A program made the position numbers and the translations under genes. A DNA stretch of 64,000 nt, from assembly GCA_016192075.1 (NCBI GenBank), contig JACPUU010000001.1, positions 62,001 to 126,000 of the forward strand, given 5' to 3'. Shown one piece after another: positions 33,869-43,276 of this stretch. The stretch's first letter is position 1. Each line of letters starts with the position of its first letter. A model generated the notes under the pieces. That model was given only the letters and a program-made list of their open reading frames with translations. It was not told the origin of the DNA and searched no databases. Source of the stretch: Bacteroidota bacterium (GTDB lineage: Bacteria > Bacteroidota > Bacteroidia > Flavobacteriales_D > Crocinitomicaceae).

Positions 33869-34388
33869 ACATATTCCGATTAAAAAAAGCAGACTCCGGC
33901 TGACAGGCATTCTTTATGCTTTTCTGGCGTTGGTTTCACTGGCCGGATTTTTTATGCTGGCCGATCAGGTGTCTGACAACTGGGCATTGGCTCTGAAAAT
34001 AACCGGCGGGGTACTGGCTGTTTTATTTGTGCTTACCGGGGCTGGGGCATTGAAGTCACTGAATGATAAAAATGCCGGACTTCATATAAATACCCAGGGA
34101 TTTGCTGACCATTCAACTTCAATTGGAGTAGGGCAGGTGAGCTGGAAAAATGTGCGTTCACTTGAAGTTGATGAAAAAGAAAAACTGATACGTGTGATAC
34201 TCAAAAATCCGGCAGATGTTATCAAATCAGCCCAGAATAAAGCTATCAGGCAACTGCTTGAACGCAACAACCAGATTTATAAAACACCGGTGATACTGGA
34301 GTCAAAATACCTGGATTGTTCGTTTTCTGAACTGGCAGAAAAAATGCAAAACCGGTTTCAGCCGGGATCAAAAAAAACAGACCTATGA
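33852..34388 (+). CDS. STM3941-like small membrane protein
   Basis: 178 aa from ATG 33852, which overlaps the glycosyltransferase end by 17 bp. Two membrane helices (about 20-37 and 45-63) followed by a PH-like beta domain (LHINTQGFADHSTSIGVGQVSWKNVRSLEVDEKEKLIRVIL). This architecture matches the STM3941 family of unknown function. It overlaps bshB1 by 4 bp (ATGA), so it is co-translated with it. Confidence 0.72.
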   Translation: MNHMAEHIPIKKSRLRLTGILYAFLALVSLAGFFMLADQVSDNWALALKITGGVLAVLFVLTGAGALKSLNDKNAGLHINTQGFADHSTSIGVGQVSWKNVRSLEVDEKEKLIRVILKNPADVIKSAQNKAIRQLLERNNQIYKTPVILESKYLDCSFSELAEKMQNRFQPGSKKTDL

Positions 34389-35101
34389 AAATGGATATTC
34401 TAGCTTTTGCAGCACACCCGGATGACATTGAAATTTCAGCCGCCGGCACCCTGATGCGACATCTTGCCCAGGGAAAAAAAGTAGTCATTGTTGATTTGAC
34501 AGAGGGGGAACTGGGCACCCGCGGAACAATTGAAACACGTGCCGCCGAAGCAGCAGAATCAGCTAAAATAATGGGTGTTTCAGAACGCGTTAACCTGAAA
34601 CTGGCTGATGGTTTTTTTGATCTTTCAAGGGAATCAAAAATCAAATTGATTGAACAGATTCGCCGGTTTAAACCACAGGTTGTATTAGCCAATGCACTTT
34701 CTGACCGTCATCCTGATCACGGCCGTGCTGCACAACTTGCAGCCGAGGCGTGTTTCCTTGCCGGACTGCCAAAAGTAGAAACCAGCTGGGAGGGGAAACC
34801 ACAGGAAGCCTGGAGACCAAAAGCCTTGTATCATTATATCCAGGAGAATTATCACCGGCCTGATTTTGTGGTAGACATTACCGCTTTTGCCGATCGCAAA
34901 ATTGAAGCACTGAAAGCATTCAAAACGCAATTCTACGATCCCGGTTCAAAAGAACCGGCAACACCCATTTCAGGGGAACGTTATTTTGATTTTCTGAAAG
35001 GCCGCTGGCTTGATTTTGGCAAGAGTATTGGTGTAACGTATGCTGAAGGTTTTATTGCCGCACGCCCGATAGGCGTTGATGATTTCACCACGCTGCTTTA
35101 G
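34385..35101 (+). CDS. bshB1: bacillithiol biosynthesis deacetylase BshB1
   Basis: 238 aa zinc deacetylase of the LmbE/PIG-L family that removes acetyl from GlcNAc-malate to give GlcN-malate in bacillithiol synthesis. Metal motif AHPDDIE near residue 10 and the later HPDHGRAAQL His; the C-terminal KAFKTQFYDPGSKEPATPISG is characteristic of the BshB1 branch. bshA and bshC are not in the window. A redox-buffer thiol fits the nearby Fe-S repair functions. ATG 34391 is an alternative start. Confidence 0.9.
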   Translation: MKMDILAFAAHPDDIEISAAGTLMRHLAQGKKVVIVDLTEGELGTRGTIETRAAEAAESAKIMGVSERVNLKLADGFFDLSRESKIKLIEQIRRFKPQVVLANALSDRHPDHGRAAQLAAEACFLAGLPKVETSWEGKPQEAWRPKALYHYIQENYHRPDFVVDITAFADRKIEALKAFKTQFYDPGSKEPATPISGERYFDFLKGRWLDFGKSIGVTYAEGFIAARPIGVDDFTTLL

Positions 35102-35105
35102 TTTC

Positions 35106-36386
35106 ATGTCAGCATTAAGTGAAAAAGATAAGGCGTTTGTCTGGCATCCGTTTACGCAGGCCAGGACAGCATTGACACCTATACCGGTTGTTAAGGCAGA
35201 AGGGGTTTGGCTTTATGCTGAAGATGGCAAACGGTACCTGGATGCAAATTCATCCTGGTGGACAGTAATTCACGGACATGGAAATGCCTACCTGGCAAAA
35301 CAGGTTCACGAACAGTTTCTGAAACTTGATCACGTAATTTTTGCCGGTGTAACGCACCCCAAAGCGGTTGAACTTTCTGAACGAATCATAGATTTGCTGG
35401 GTGGTAATTTTAAAAAAGTTTTTTTTTCAGACAATGGCTCCACCGCGGTAGAGGTTGCTTTAAAAATGGTTTACCAGTATTGGTTTAACCTGGGGCATCC
35501 GAAAAAACGTTTTCTGGCAATTGAAGGCGCTTATCACGGTGATACATTTGGAGCAATGAGTGTGGGGCAGCGCGGCAATTTCAATCAGCCTTTTGAACAC
35601 CTGTTTTTTGAGGTGGATTTTGTGAAATTTCCAAATCAGGCTAACCAGCACAATGTGCTTGCCGAAATGGAAAAACTGTTTGCCACCGGTGAGTTTGCCG
35701 GATTCATTTTTGAACCCCTTGTACAAGGTGCTGCCGGCATGCGTACCTATGATGCTGCCTGGCTGAATGAGGCGCTGAAACTGGCCCGTAAAAATAGAGT
35801 GCTTACGATTGCAGATGAAGTTATGACCGGTTTTTACCGCACCGGAACATTGTTTGCAATTCATCAGTTAGAACAGGAACCGGATATTATTTGTTTGTCC
35901 AAAGGTCTTACAGGCGGGGTACTTCCGCTTGGGTTAACCGTGGCAACCCAGCAGATTTATGACGTTTTTTTAGCCGATGAAACAGTGAAAGCATTGCTGC
36001 ACGGACACTCCTTTACCGGTAACGCACTTGCCTGTGCTGCGGCTTGTGCCTCACTCGATCTGCTGAATAATCCGGATGCAAAACATGCGGTGGAAACCAT
36101 TTCAAAAATGCATGCCGCTTTTGTGAAGGCTCAAAAAAACAACCCGGTTTTTAAAGATGTACGCTCGTGCGGAACCATACTTGCGGTTGAGTTAAATACC
36201 GGAACGGAGAGTTCGTATTTTACAGAAATACGCGACCGGGCGTATGCCTTTTTCCTGGAACGCGGTTTCCTGATCAGGCCACTTGGCAACATAGTTTTCG
36301 TGAACCCGCCGTATTGTATTTCAGAAACAGAATTGAAATCGCTGTACCGGGTTATTCTTGATTTTGCAGCTACGCTTAAGAACTAA
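35106..36386 (+). CDS. bioA: adenosylmethionine-8-amino-7-oxononanoate aminotransferase
   Basis: 426 aa PLP-dependent class III aminotransferase, biotin pathway (KAPA to DAPA). KAFVWHPFTQ at the N-terminus and SSWWTVIHGHGN are BioA-specific; PLP-Lys lies in ICLSKGLTGGVLPLG, and DEVMTGFYRTGTLFA holds the cofactor Asp. I use ATG 35106, 4 bp after the bshB1 stop, rather than ATG 35076 inside bshB1. No other bio gene is present in the window. Confidence 0.95.
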   Translation: MSALSEKDKAFVWHPFTQARTALTPIPVVKAEGVWLYAEDGKRYLDANSSWWTVIHGHGNAYLAKQVHEQFLKLDHVIFAGVTHPKAVELSERIIDLLGGNFKKVFFSDNGSTAVEVALKMVYQYWFNLGHPKKRFLAIEGAYHGDTFGAMSVGQRGNFNQPFEHLFFEVDFVKFPNQANQHNVLAEMEKLFATGEFAGFIFEPLVQGAAGMRTYDAAWLNEALKLARKNRVLTIADEVMTGFYRTGTLFAIHQLEQEPDIICLSKGLTGGVLPLGLTVATQQIYDVFLADETVKALLHGHSFTGNALACAAACASLDLLNNPDAKHAVETISKMHAAFVKAQKNNPVFKDVRSCGTILAVELNTGTESSYFTEIRDRAYAFFLERGFLIRPLGNIVFVNPPYCISETELKSLYRVILDFAATLKN

Positions 36387-36420
36387 AAAAAACCGCAACG
36401 AATTCCGCTGCGGTTTTTTT
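36385..36420. terminator. Bidirectional terminator between bioA and the TPR-like gene
   Basis: Hairpin aaaaaaaccgca / tgcggttttttt with a 12-nt loop; A-run on one side and T-run on the other make it work on both strands. It sits between convergent genes ending at 36386 and 36440. Confidence 0.88.
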
Positions 36421-36439
36421 GATACATGTAGTTGATTTT

Positions 36440-37168
36440 TTAGTTACAGGCCTCGTTATAGAAAGCCATAAACTCATCGTCTTTTTCAAACCATTGTTTA
36501 ATCATACCAACCGTTTCACAGGCTTTGGCTTTTTGATTCAACTTGATCATTGCTTTACTGAATTCAACAACACCCAGTTTCAGCATTTCCAGATCAATGG
36601 GTCTCCAGTCTTCAACACTTTTAACGGCTGACAGGCGTGAGAAAGCTTCTTTCTGTGTTTCTTTGGCTGATCCTTTATCACCGGTATTATATTCAGCAGC
36701 GGCTTTCAGAAAGTATGAGCCCACATCGTTGCGGTCAATTTTATGCAGTTTTGGAATGGCACCGAGTAATTTTGGATAAGCACCGGTTTCAACCAGGTTT
36801 TTAATTTCTTCAACCACTGCCGTTTTCAGATCAGTGAAGTATTTAATGTTTTCACGGTAAATGGTGCTGTCTTTGTCTTTTTTAATGCATTGTCCGCCGT
36901 AGTTAATGGCATCAGCCCAGGCTTTTGGATATTTCTCAAGCCAAACCTGGTCTTTAGACATGTCAAAATTTGCTTTTGAAAGATACAGATAAGGCAGTGC
37001 GTCATTTTTAGTATCGTCTTTCAGCGTATAGGCCTCTGCTTTTTTCAGCAGTTTTTCATAATCACCATCTGCGTAATAGATCAGCAGGTCATCGTATGTT
37101 GGTGGTTGGGCAATAGACGGAACAACCAGTCCCAAAGCCATAAGCGTAAGTAATAAAGCCTTTTTCAT
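36440..37168 (-). CDS. secreted TPR-like helical protein
   Basis: 242 aa from ATG 37168, giving a clean signal peptide (MKKALLLTLMALGLVVPSIAQ); ATG 37195 would add nine residues. The rest is helical with TPR-like spacing (DYEKLLKKAEAYTLK, ALPYLYLSKANFDMSKD, YFLKAAAEYNTGDKGSAKETQKEA). No specific family recognised. Single gene with the shared terminator downstream. Confidence 0.78.
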   Translation of the reverse strand: MKKALLLTLMALGLVVPSIAQPPTYDDLLIYYADGDYEKLLKKAEAYTLKDDTKNDALPYLYLSKANFDMSKDQVWLEKYPKAWADAINYGGQCIKKDKDSTIYRENIKYFTDLKTAVVEEIKNLVETGAYPKLLGAIPKLHKIDRNDVGSYFLKAAAEYNTGDKGSAKETQKEAFSRLSAVKSVEDWRPIDLEMLKLGVVEFSKAMIKLNQKAKACETVGMIKQWFEKDDEFMAFYNEACN

Positions 37169-37324
37169 ATTCAGTTTGTTTGGTATAAACGGCATTTTGA
37201 AGAAAAGTTAACAGCGCAGCTGCAAATAAACTTCAATATCCGTTACATGCGTTTTGGTAAACGTTAAACTCAAAATTGATGCCTAAAGTTACATTTTTTT
37301 GAAATTAACCAATTTTTAACAGCA

Positions 37325-39454
37325 TTAATCTTCGTAATAACTGAGTAAAATCTCCAGTATTTCAATAGCTGCGGCGGCAATTTTGGTACCGGGTCCAAAA
37401 ATTCCCATAACGCCCTGTTTATAGAGGTATTCATAATCCTGCTGTGGAATAACGCCTCCGGCAATTACCATGATGTCTTCACGGTCATGTTTTTTCAGTT
37501 CTTTCATCACCGTAGGAATCAGTGTTTTATGTCCTGCAGCGAGCGAGCTGATACCCAGAATGTGTACATCGTTTTCAATGGCCTGCTGAACTGCTTCTTC
37601 AGGCGTTTGAAATAACGGGCCTATGTCTACATCAAACCCAAGATCAGCAAAGGCGGTAGCAATAACTTTAGCACCCCGGTCGTGGCCATCCTGTCCCATT
37701 TTAGCAACCATTATGCGCGGTCGGCGGCCATCCAGTTCAGCAAACTTATTAGCCATTTCACGGGCCTTTTCAAATTCTTTATCATTCATAGCTTCTGCAG
37801 AATAAACACCTGAAATAGAACGAATGGTGGCCTGGTAACGGCCAAATACGCTTTCCATGGCATCTGAAATTTCTCCCAGTGATGCTCTTTTACGGGCACA
37901 ATCTACTGCAAGTTCCAGTAAATTGGCTTTTGTTTTTGCACCTTCTGTTAGTTTTTCAAGGGCCTGTTTTACGTCGGCTTCATTGCGTGATGCCCGCATT
38001 TTTTGCAGGCGTTCAATTTGTGATTTGCGTACTTTGGCATTGTCAATGTCAAGAATATCGAGCTGTGTTTCTTTTTCTAACTTATACCGGTTCACGCCTA
38101 CAATGATGTCTTTGCCTGAATCAATGCGTGCCTGTTTTCGCGCTGCCGCTTCTTCAATACGCATTTTTGGAATGCCGGATTCAATGGCTTTGGCCATGCC
38201 GCCCAGGCTTTCAACTTCCTGGATATGTTCCCACGCTTTGTGCGCAATTTCGTGTGTCAGCTTTTCTACATAATACGAACCTGCCCACGGATCAATAATT
38301 TTGGTAATTCCGGTTTCTTCCTGAATGTAGATTTGGGTATTGCGTGCAATACGTGCTGAAAAATCGGTGGGCAATGCAATGGCTTCATCGAGTGCATTGG
38401 TGTGTAATGACTGTGTGCCGCCCAGTGCCGCAGCCATTGCTTCTACACAGGTACGTGTTACATTGTTAAACGGGTCCTGCTCTGTCAAACTCCAGCCTGA
38501 TGTCTGGCAATGGGTACGCAGCGGTAATGATTTTGAATTTTCAGGATGAAACTGGTTTACAATTTTTGACCAGAGTAAACGGGCTGCACGCATTTTGGCA
38601 ATTTCCATAAAATGGTTCATGCCAATGGCCCAGAAGAATGAAAGGCGCGGTGCAAAACTGTCAATATCCATGCCTGAATTAATACCGGCGCGAATGTATT
38701 CCATTCCATCTGCCAGGGTATATGCTAACTCCAGATCGGCTGTGGCGCCGGCCTCCTGCATGTGGTAGCCGGATATGGAAATGGAATTGAATTTAGGCAT
38801 GTTCTTAGCCGTGTAGGCAAAAATATCAGCAATGATGCGCATCGAATATGCCGGCGGATAGATGTAGGTGTTACGCACCATAAATTCTTTCAGAATGTCA
38901 TTCTGAATGGTACCTGAAAGTTGTTCGGGTTTTACACCCTGTTCTTCTGCCGCAACAATGTAAAAGGCCAGAATCGGAATGACAGCCCCGTTCATGGTCA
39001 TGGAAACAGACATCTGATCAAGCGGAATCTGATCAAATAAAATTTTCATGTCTTCAACAGAATCAATAGCTACACCCGCTTTTCCAACATCACCCACCAC
39101 CCGTGGATGGTCAGAATCATACCCGCGGTGCGTTGCCAGGTCAAAAGCAACCGATAATCCTTTTTGCCCTGCTGCCAGGTTACGGCGGTAGAATGCGTTG
39201 GAATCTTCGGCCGTTGAAAATCCGGCATACTGCCGAATGGTCCACGGTTGAATGGTGTACATGGTTGAATAAGGTCCGCCCAAAAAAGGAGCCAGACCAG
39301 AAACAAAATTCAAATGCTCACAACCGGTTAGTGATTTGTAGGAGTAGTATGAATTGATTTTTATTTTTTCAGCAGTTTCAAAATCAGATACAGGTTCTGA
39401 AACAGCCTGGTTTATGCGCTTTGGGCTTATATGATCAAATGTTATTCTGCTCAT
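37325..39454 (-). CDS. mutB: methylmalonyl-CoA mutase, large (catalytic, B12-binding) subunit
   Basis: 709 aa. Interconverts methylmalonyl-CoA and succinyl-CoA. N-terminal TIM barrel with [49 protein letters not shown] and the CoA/radical region. C-terminal cobalamin domain carries [16 protein letters not shown] (DxHxxG, His is the lower cobalt ligand) and [12 protein letters not shown]. It overlaps mutA by 4 bp (ATGA). No MeaB chaperone or epimerase gene is near. Confidence 0.97.
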   Translation of the reverse strand: MSRITFDHISPKRINQAVSEPVSDFETAEKIKINSYYSYKSLTGCEHLNFVSGLAPFLGGPYSTMYTIQPWTIRQYAGFSTAEDSNAFYRRNLAAGQKGLSVAFDLATHRGYDSDHPRVVGDVGKAGVAIDSVEDMKILFDQIPLDQMSVSMTMNGAVIPILAFYIVAAEEQGVKPEQLSGTIQNDILKEFMVRNTYIYPPAYSMRIIADIFAYTAKNMPKFNSISISGYHMQEAGATADLELAYTLADGMEYIRAGINSGMDIDSFAPRLSFFWAIGMNHFMEIAKMRAARLLWSKIVNQFHPENSKSLPLRTHCQTSGWSLTEQDPFNNVTRTCVEAMAAALGGTQSLHTNALDEAIALPTDFSARIARNTQIYIQEETGITKIIDPWAGSYYVEKLTHEIAHKAWEHIQEVESLGGMAKAIESGIPKMRIEEAAARKQARIDSGKDIIVGVNRYKLEKETQLDILDIDNAKVRKSQIERLQKMRASRNEADVKQALEKLTEGAKTKANLLELAVDCARKRASLGEISDAMESVFGRYQATIRSISGVYSAEAMNDKEFEKAREMANKFAELDGRRPRIMVAKMGQDGHDRGAKVIATAFADLGFDVDIGPLFQTPEEAVQQAIENDVHILGISSLAAGHKTLIPTVMKELKKHDREDIMVIAGGVIPQQDYEYLYKQGVMGIFGPGTKIAAAAIEILEILLSYYED

Positions 39455-40806
39455 GATACAACCGTTTTGGTTTGATGAAATGATTCCAGTGAAAAGGGGC
39501 TTAGTGCTTTAAATGTTTTGCCTGTTCCGGTAGATGCCGGAACTGTCTCTGGTAATTTTATGGGAATCCATTTTTCAAGATTGCTTGGATATTTGTTTAC
39601 GCCCAGAAAGGTTTGTTTTCCGCTGCGCAATTTCTCCACCAGGTAGGTTTGGTTTTCTTCAATCAGGCTTTGAATGGTATTGTTTTGAAGGCACGCAATC
39701 AAACCTCCTTTTTGTTCAATTTCTTTAAAAAGATGCCAGGCTTTTTCAATCAGCTGATCGGTGAGATGTTCGATGTACATGGAACCTGCTGCAGGGTCAA
39801 CAACCTTGTCAAAATAAGATTCTTCACGCAGCACCAGCTGAATGTTTTTAGCCATACGCTGATTCAGGATAGCTTCATCAGGCTGTGTTGTTTTTAACGT
39901 TGAAATGGTCAGTACATCGCATCCGCCCAAAATAGCAGACATGGCCTGTGTGGTCTGGCGCAGGAAATTGGTATTGCGGTCATTCAGGGCGTTAAAACGA
40001 CAACTTGTTTTGGCAAAAATAGCCGGTGTGTGAAAAGTGTAACTGCTGTCGTAAGCTGAAAACAAGAGGGCTGCCAATTCACGGATTACTCTGAATTTGG
40101 CAAGGTTCACAAAATAATTATCATTGACAGAAAGTTGCAGAATGATTTTTTCATTGATGGATTTTAAATCCATACCGGTATCTTTCAGCGCCTGTACATA
40201 TTCATTGAGATGTGCCAGGGTGAATGCCAGTTCCTGAATAGTGCCGGCGCCGGCTTCACCGTATAAAAAACCATCAACCCAAACAGCTTTGGCGGTGTTT
40301 CGTTTTTGAACAAATTCCACAAAATCAGCCAGTGAAAATTTCATTTCGCCCAATGCTGCGTTCAACGAAATGACATCAAAATTCAGGTATGATTCTTTTT
40401 GAACCGGAATTTCAAGAGCGGCCGTTCTACTTTCAAACCGGATATCTGAAACCACATGTTCAAAAAGTATTCCGTCCTGGTCTTTTGAAAACTGATCGGC
40501 CGTAATTGCAGGTATACTGATAGCATCAATGCCTTCATTCAGGTCACGCAGTATTTGTGTATTACTGCCCGCCTGGTATTCACGCCGCACTGACCAGTTG
40601 TTTGATTTTCTGGAATAATTGTTGGCAAGCGTTGTACCCGTTTGATTGTAGTTATCCTGCTGCGGATGGTAATAAGCCTTAATGGATATTTCTTTTTCCG
40701 GATTTGATTCCAAAATTTCCAGCGGTTTGTCTTTCAGATCTTTTTTAATCTGGTTGATCCAGGTCTCATAATCCGCCGGTTTGAAATCGGTGAAAAGTTT
40801 ATTCAT
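39451..40806 (-). CDS. mutA: methylmalonyl-CoA mutase, small subunit
   Basis: 451 aa. Homologous to the barrel of MutB but without the cobalamin domain, as expected for the non-catalytic partner. Parallel segments: [49 protein letters not shown]. First gene of the two-gene operon; promoter element 20 bp upstream. Confidence 0.94.
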   Translation of the reverse strand: MNKLFTDFKPADYETWINQIKKDLKDKPLEILESNPEKEISIKAYYHPQQDNYNQTGTTLANNYSRKSNNWSVRREYQAGSNTQILRDLNEGIDAISIPAITADQFSKDQDGILFEHVVSDIRFESRTAALEIPVQKESYLNFDVISLNAALGEMKFSLADFVEFVQKRNTAKAVWVDGFLYGEAGAGTIQELAFTLAHLNEYVQALKDTGMDLKSINEKIILQLSVNDNYFVNLAKFRVIRELAALLFSAYDSSYTFHTPAIFAKTSCRFNALNDRNTNFLRQTTQAMSAILGGCDVLTISTLKTTQPDEAILNQRMAKNIQLVLREESYFDKVVDPAAGSMYIEHLTDQLIEKAWHLFKEIEQKGGLIACLQNNTIQSLIEENQTYLVEKLRSGKQTFLGVNKYPSNLEKWIPIKLPETVPASTGTGKTFKALSPFSLESFHQTKTVVS

Positions 40807-40825
40807 GGTAATCGGGTTGGTTAAT

Positions 40826-40833
40826 CAAAGATA
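40826..40833 (-). promoter_or_regulatory. -7 promoter element of mutAB (TATCTTTG)
   Basis: Minus-strand TATCTTTG matches TAnnTTTG, 19 bp before the mutA ATG. Confidence 0.55.
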
Positions 40834-40900
40834 CAAAGAATGGGGGAGGAAATGAAAAGAAAGGAAATCCAAAATTATAAACCGTGGTTACCCTTGTCGG

Positions 40901-40964
40901 TCATGCTGAACTTGTTTCAGCATCTGTTAAAAACCGGGCAGATCCTGAAACAAGTTCAGGATGA
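40901..40964. repeat. REP-like inverted repeat element
   Basis: Two 25-nt arms (40901-40925 and 40940-40964), inverted copies with two mismatches, separated by 14 nt. Each arm is itself nearly palindromic around aacttgttt. Such mobile-looking intergenic palindromes recur in many Bacteroidota genomes. The plus-strand ORF across it (40840-41058) is not a gene. Confidence 0.75.
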
Positions 40965-41008
40965 CTTCCCGGTCTGTTTATTATTTTGGATTTCATTTGC
41001 CGGAGAAT

Positions 41009-41176
41009 TTACAAATAAGGCCTCACCAGGTTATACACCAACGTCAGCACAGCTGTAATTCCGATAAACGATGAAACAAAGGTCCGCCAGAACGGGTACC
41101 CTTTTCGTTTTAAAAGTAATGCACTTAAAAAGGACAGTGCCAGGGAGACTAGTGCTATGATTAAGAGGGGAAACAT
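41009..41176 (-). CDS. small two-helix membrane protein (55 aa)
   Basis: Short ORF from ATG 41176 to TAA 41009. The product starts MFPLLIIALVSLALSFLSAL, then a basic turn (LLKRKGYPFWRT) and a second helix (FVSSFIGITAVLTLVYNLV). Hydrophobic helix, positive loop and second helix are what a real small membrane protein shows; a random ORF would not. No recognised family and no strong RBS, so this is a likely but unproven gene. Confidence 0.5.
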   Translation of the reverse strand: MFPLLIIALVSLALSFLSALLLKRKGYPFWRTFVSSFIGITAVLTLVYNLVRPYL

Positions 41177-41198
41177 TATCTCTAAAATTAAAAGGTGT

Positions 41199-41233
41199 GA
41201 CTGTCATCTCTCGCTTCACTCGAGATGACAGTC
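41199..41233. repeat. Short inverted repeat (REP-like)
   Basis: Perfect 12-nt arms gactgtcatctc / gagatgacagtc with an 11-nt loop. It lies between the small membrane ORF and mazG and could act as the 3' hairpin of mazG, although no T-run follows directly. Confidence 0.6.
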
Positions 41234-41276
41234 CTACAAAGAATCATTTGAAATTATAATTTATGATTTTTCCAAT

Positions 41277-42044
41277 TTAGCTTTCTTTCTTAGACCGTTC
41301 CCAGTAAACATCCATTTCATCGAGTTTCATATCGGGTAAGTTTTTGCCGTCTTTTTTGGTTTCGGTCTCCATCCATTGAAAACGGCGGATAAATTTCTGG
41401 TTGGTTCTGGCAAGTGCATCTTCAGGGTTTACACCAATCCAGCGGGCGTAGTTGATCATCGAAAAAAGTACATCACCAAATTCTTCTTCCATTTTGGTTT
41501 TGTTGCCAGCGTCTACTTCCACTTTTAGTTCAGCCAATTCTTCTTCAACCTTGGCCCACACCTGTTCTTTGTTGTCCCATTCAAAGCCAATGCCTTTGAC
41601 TTTGTCCTGGATACGTGTTGCTTTTACAAGGGCGGGTAGTGAGGCGGGCACACCTTCCAGCACCGATTTTTTTCCTTCTTTAAGTTTGAGTTTTTCCCAG
41701 TTGGCTTTCACCTCTTCTTCATCCTGTACCTTAACATCACCATAGATATGAGGGTGCCGGTAAACCAGTTTATCGCAAATAGCATTTAAAACATCTGCAA
41801 TATCAAACGCCTTTTGTTCCGATGCGATTTTTGAATAAAAAACCATGTGCAGCATCAGGTCGCCAATTTCACCTTTTAATCCTTCCAGATCATTGGCAAT
41901 AATGGCATCAGCCAGCTCATAGGTTTCTTCAATGGTCAGGTGGCGCAATGACTCCAGGGTTTGTTTTTTATCCCACGGACATTGGGCGCGTAATTCGTCC
42001 ATGATAATGAGCAATCGCTCAAAAGCTTTCAGTTTCTCTTGCAT
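41277..42044 (-). CDS. mazG: nucleoside triphosphate pyrophosphohydrolase MazG
   Basis: 255 aa. House-cleaning NTP pyrophosphatase with two MazG helical domains. First: CPWDKKQTLESLRHLTIEETYELADAI and GEIGDLMLHMVFYSKIA (ExxE...D ligand pattern). Second: VKGIGFEWDNKEQVWAKVEEELAELKVEV and EEFGDVLFSMINYARW. VYRHPHIYGD is typical. Divergent from the PagL-like gene, with 29 bp between the starts. Confidence 0.95.
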   Translation of the reverse strand: MQEKLKAFERLLIIMDELRAQCPWDKKQTLESLRHLTIEETYELADAIIANDLEGLKGEIGDLMLHMVFYSKIASEQKAFDIADVLNAICDKLVYRHPHIYGDVKVQDEEEVKANWEKLKLKEGKKSVLEGVPASLPALVKATRIQDKVKGIGFEWDNKEQVWAKVEEELAELKVEVDAGNKTKMEEEFGDVLFSMINYARWIGVNPEDALARTNQKFIRRFQWMETETKKDGKNLPDMKLDEMDVYWERSKKES

Positions 42045-42073
42045 TTTGTTACATTTAACCGAATTTTAAAGAT

Positions 42074-43204
42074 GTGAAGTTAGCTTACTTTTTTCTTTTC
42101 CTGTTTTTTTCAGCACCAGTCTTTTCACAAAGGGGGTGGTTGGGTAGAGCCCCTGTCTGCCTGACGCAGTCAGGCAGTGAAACCCCGCTTTCTATTTCTG
42201 TCTTGCCAAAAACCGGGTTTTTAATAGCACACCGGCCCTACATGTCTCATCTGGTGAAGGACCGTAATACGGCCTTTGAATTGGAGTTTTCGCAACAGGA
42301 TAACCGGCACAATGCAACCGCTGATAATTACCGTTTTCCATCTCGCGGCTTCTCACTTCAATACCAGGATTATGGTTACAAAGAGGTATTAGGATCGTCG
42401 TATACCGTTTTTCAATTCACCAAATTTAACCTCATTCAAACTAAAAAGTTTGGTTTTCTGGATTTCAGAATTGGTTCCGGCGTAGCTTTTATTACCAAAG
42501 AATACGAAGTGGTTACCAATCCTAAAAACAATGCCATTGGTTCTAAATGGAATGCCTTTGTCAACTTTCAGCTGGTTTATTCCAAAACCTGGAACAATTT
42601 TTTGTTTGGAGCCGGTTTGGAAATGTCGCATTATTCAAACGCTGCGATTACGATGCCGAACCTTGGATTGAATACTCCCCTGTGTTTTGTTAAAGCCGGA
42701 TATCAGCTTGGACAGCGAAAAGTCTACACCACCAATACAGACGTTTTTATTGACATTCTTCCCCGGGTGGTGAGCAGGTTCCAGGTTAATGTGATTGGCA
42801 GTGTCAAACAAAATCTGCCGGGCTATAATCTCAGTAAATACCTTCCTGTAATTGCTACCCAGGTACTCTACAGAAAATACCTGAATTACAAATGGGATTT
42901 TGAGGCCGGTGTGGATGTGATTTATTGTGAAGCCAACCGCCGGAAGTACGATGACAAATCGTTTACCATGGGTGAAACTATTCAGGTTGGAATTTATGCA
43001 GGTGCAGCCGCCAATTTTTACAAATCGCAAATTTTCTTTGGCCTTGCCGGATATGTATACAACAAAATCAATCCTGCCGGCTGGGTATATAACCGCATTG
43101 GCTACCGTTATAATTTTAATGATCACTGGAATGCGCTGGTTGCAATTAAAGCCAACATTGGTATTGCTGATTACCTGGAAATGGGAGTCGGATACAGGTT
43201 GTAA
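42074..43204 (+). CDS. PagL-like acyloxyacyl hydrolase (outer-membrane barrel)
   Basis: 376 aa. The start is GTG at 42074 (KLAYFFLFLFFSAPVFSQ signal peptide follows); ATG at 42072 is out of frame. The centre has SHYSNAAITMPNLGLN, the His-x-Ser-Asn motif of PagL lipid A 3-O-deacylases, in a beta-rich barrel ending in aromatic MGVGYRL. At about twice the PagL length it is the Bacteroidota acyloxyacyl hydrolase type. A 21-bp inverted repeat lies inside the coding region (42157-42177). Confidence 0.8.
   Translation: MKLAYFFLFLFFSAPVFSQRGWLGRAPVCLTQSGSETPLSISVLPKTGFLIAHRPYMSHLVKDRNTAFELEFSQQDNRHNATADNYRFPSRGFSLQYQDYGYKEVLGSSYTVFQFTKFNLIQTKKFGFLDFRIGSGVAFITKEYEVVTNPKNNAIGSKWNAFVNFQLVYSKTWNNFLFGAGLEMSHYSNAAITMPNLGLNTPLCFVKAGYQLGQRKVYTTNTDVFIDILPRVVSRFQVNVIGSVKQNLPGYNLSKYLPVIATQVLYRKYLNYKWDFEAGVDVIYCEANRRKYDDKSFTMGETIQVGIYAGAAANFYKSQIFFGLAGYVYNKINPAGWVYNRIGYRYNFNDHWNALVAIKANIGIADYLEMGVGYRL
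42157..42177. repeat. Perfect inverted repeat inside the PagL-like coding sequence
   Basis: ctgcctgac-gca-gtcaggcag. It encodes part of VCLTQSGSE, 28-35 residues from the start, just after the signal peptide, where an in-frame insertion would be tolerated. The same type of motif is seen at 45809-45821. Confidence 0.7.
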
Positions 43205-43276
43205 AAAAAATCGCGTGCATTCGCGGCAACCAATGACGGTTGTTAAAATGATGCCAGAAGTAGAATACGACTGCAA

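Noticed and set aside
40840-41058. 72-aa plus-strand ORF beside mutA
   Set aside because: It runs over the REP-like inverted repeat and the small minus-strand ORF; composition is not protein-like.
41031-41219. 62-aa minus-strand ORF in another frame over the small membrane ORF
   Set aside because: The frame read from ATG 41176 gives a coherent two-helix protein, whereas this one has no such order.
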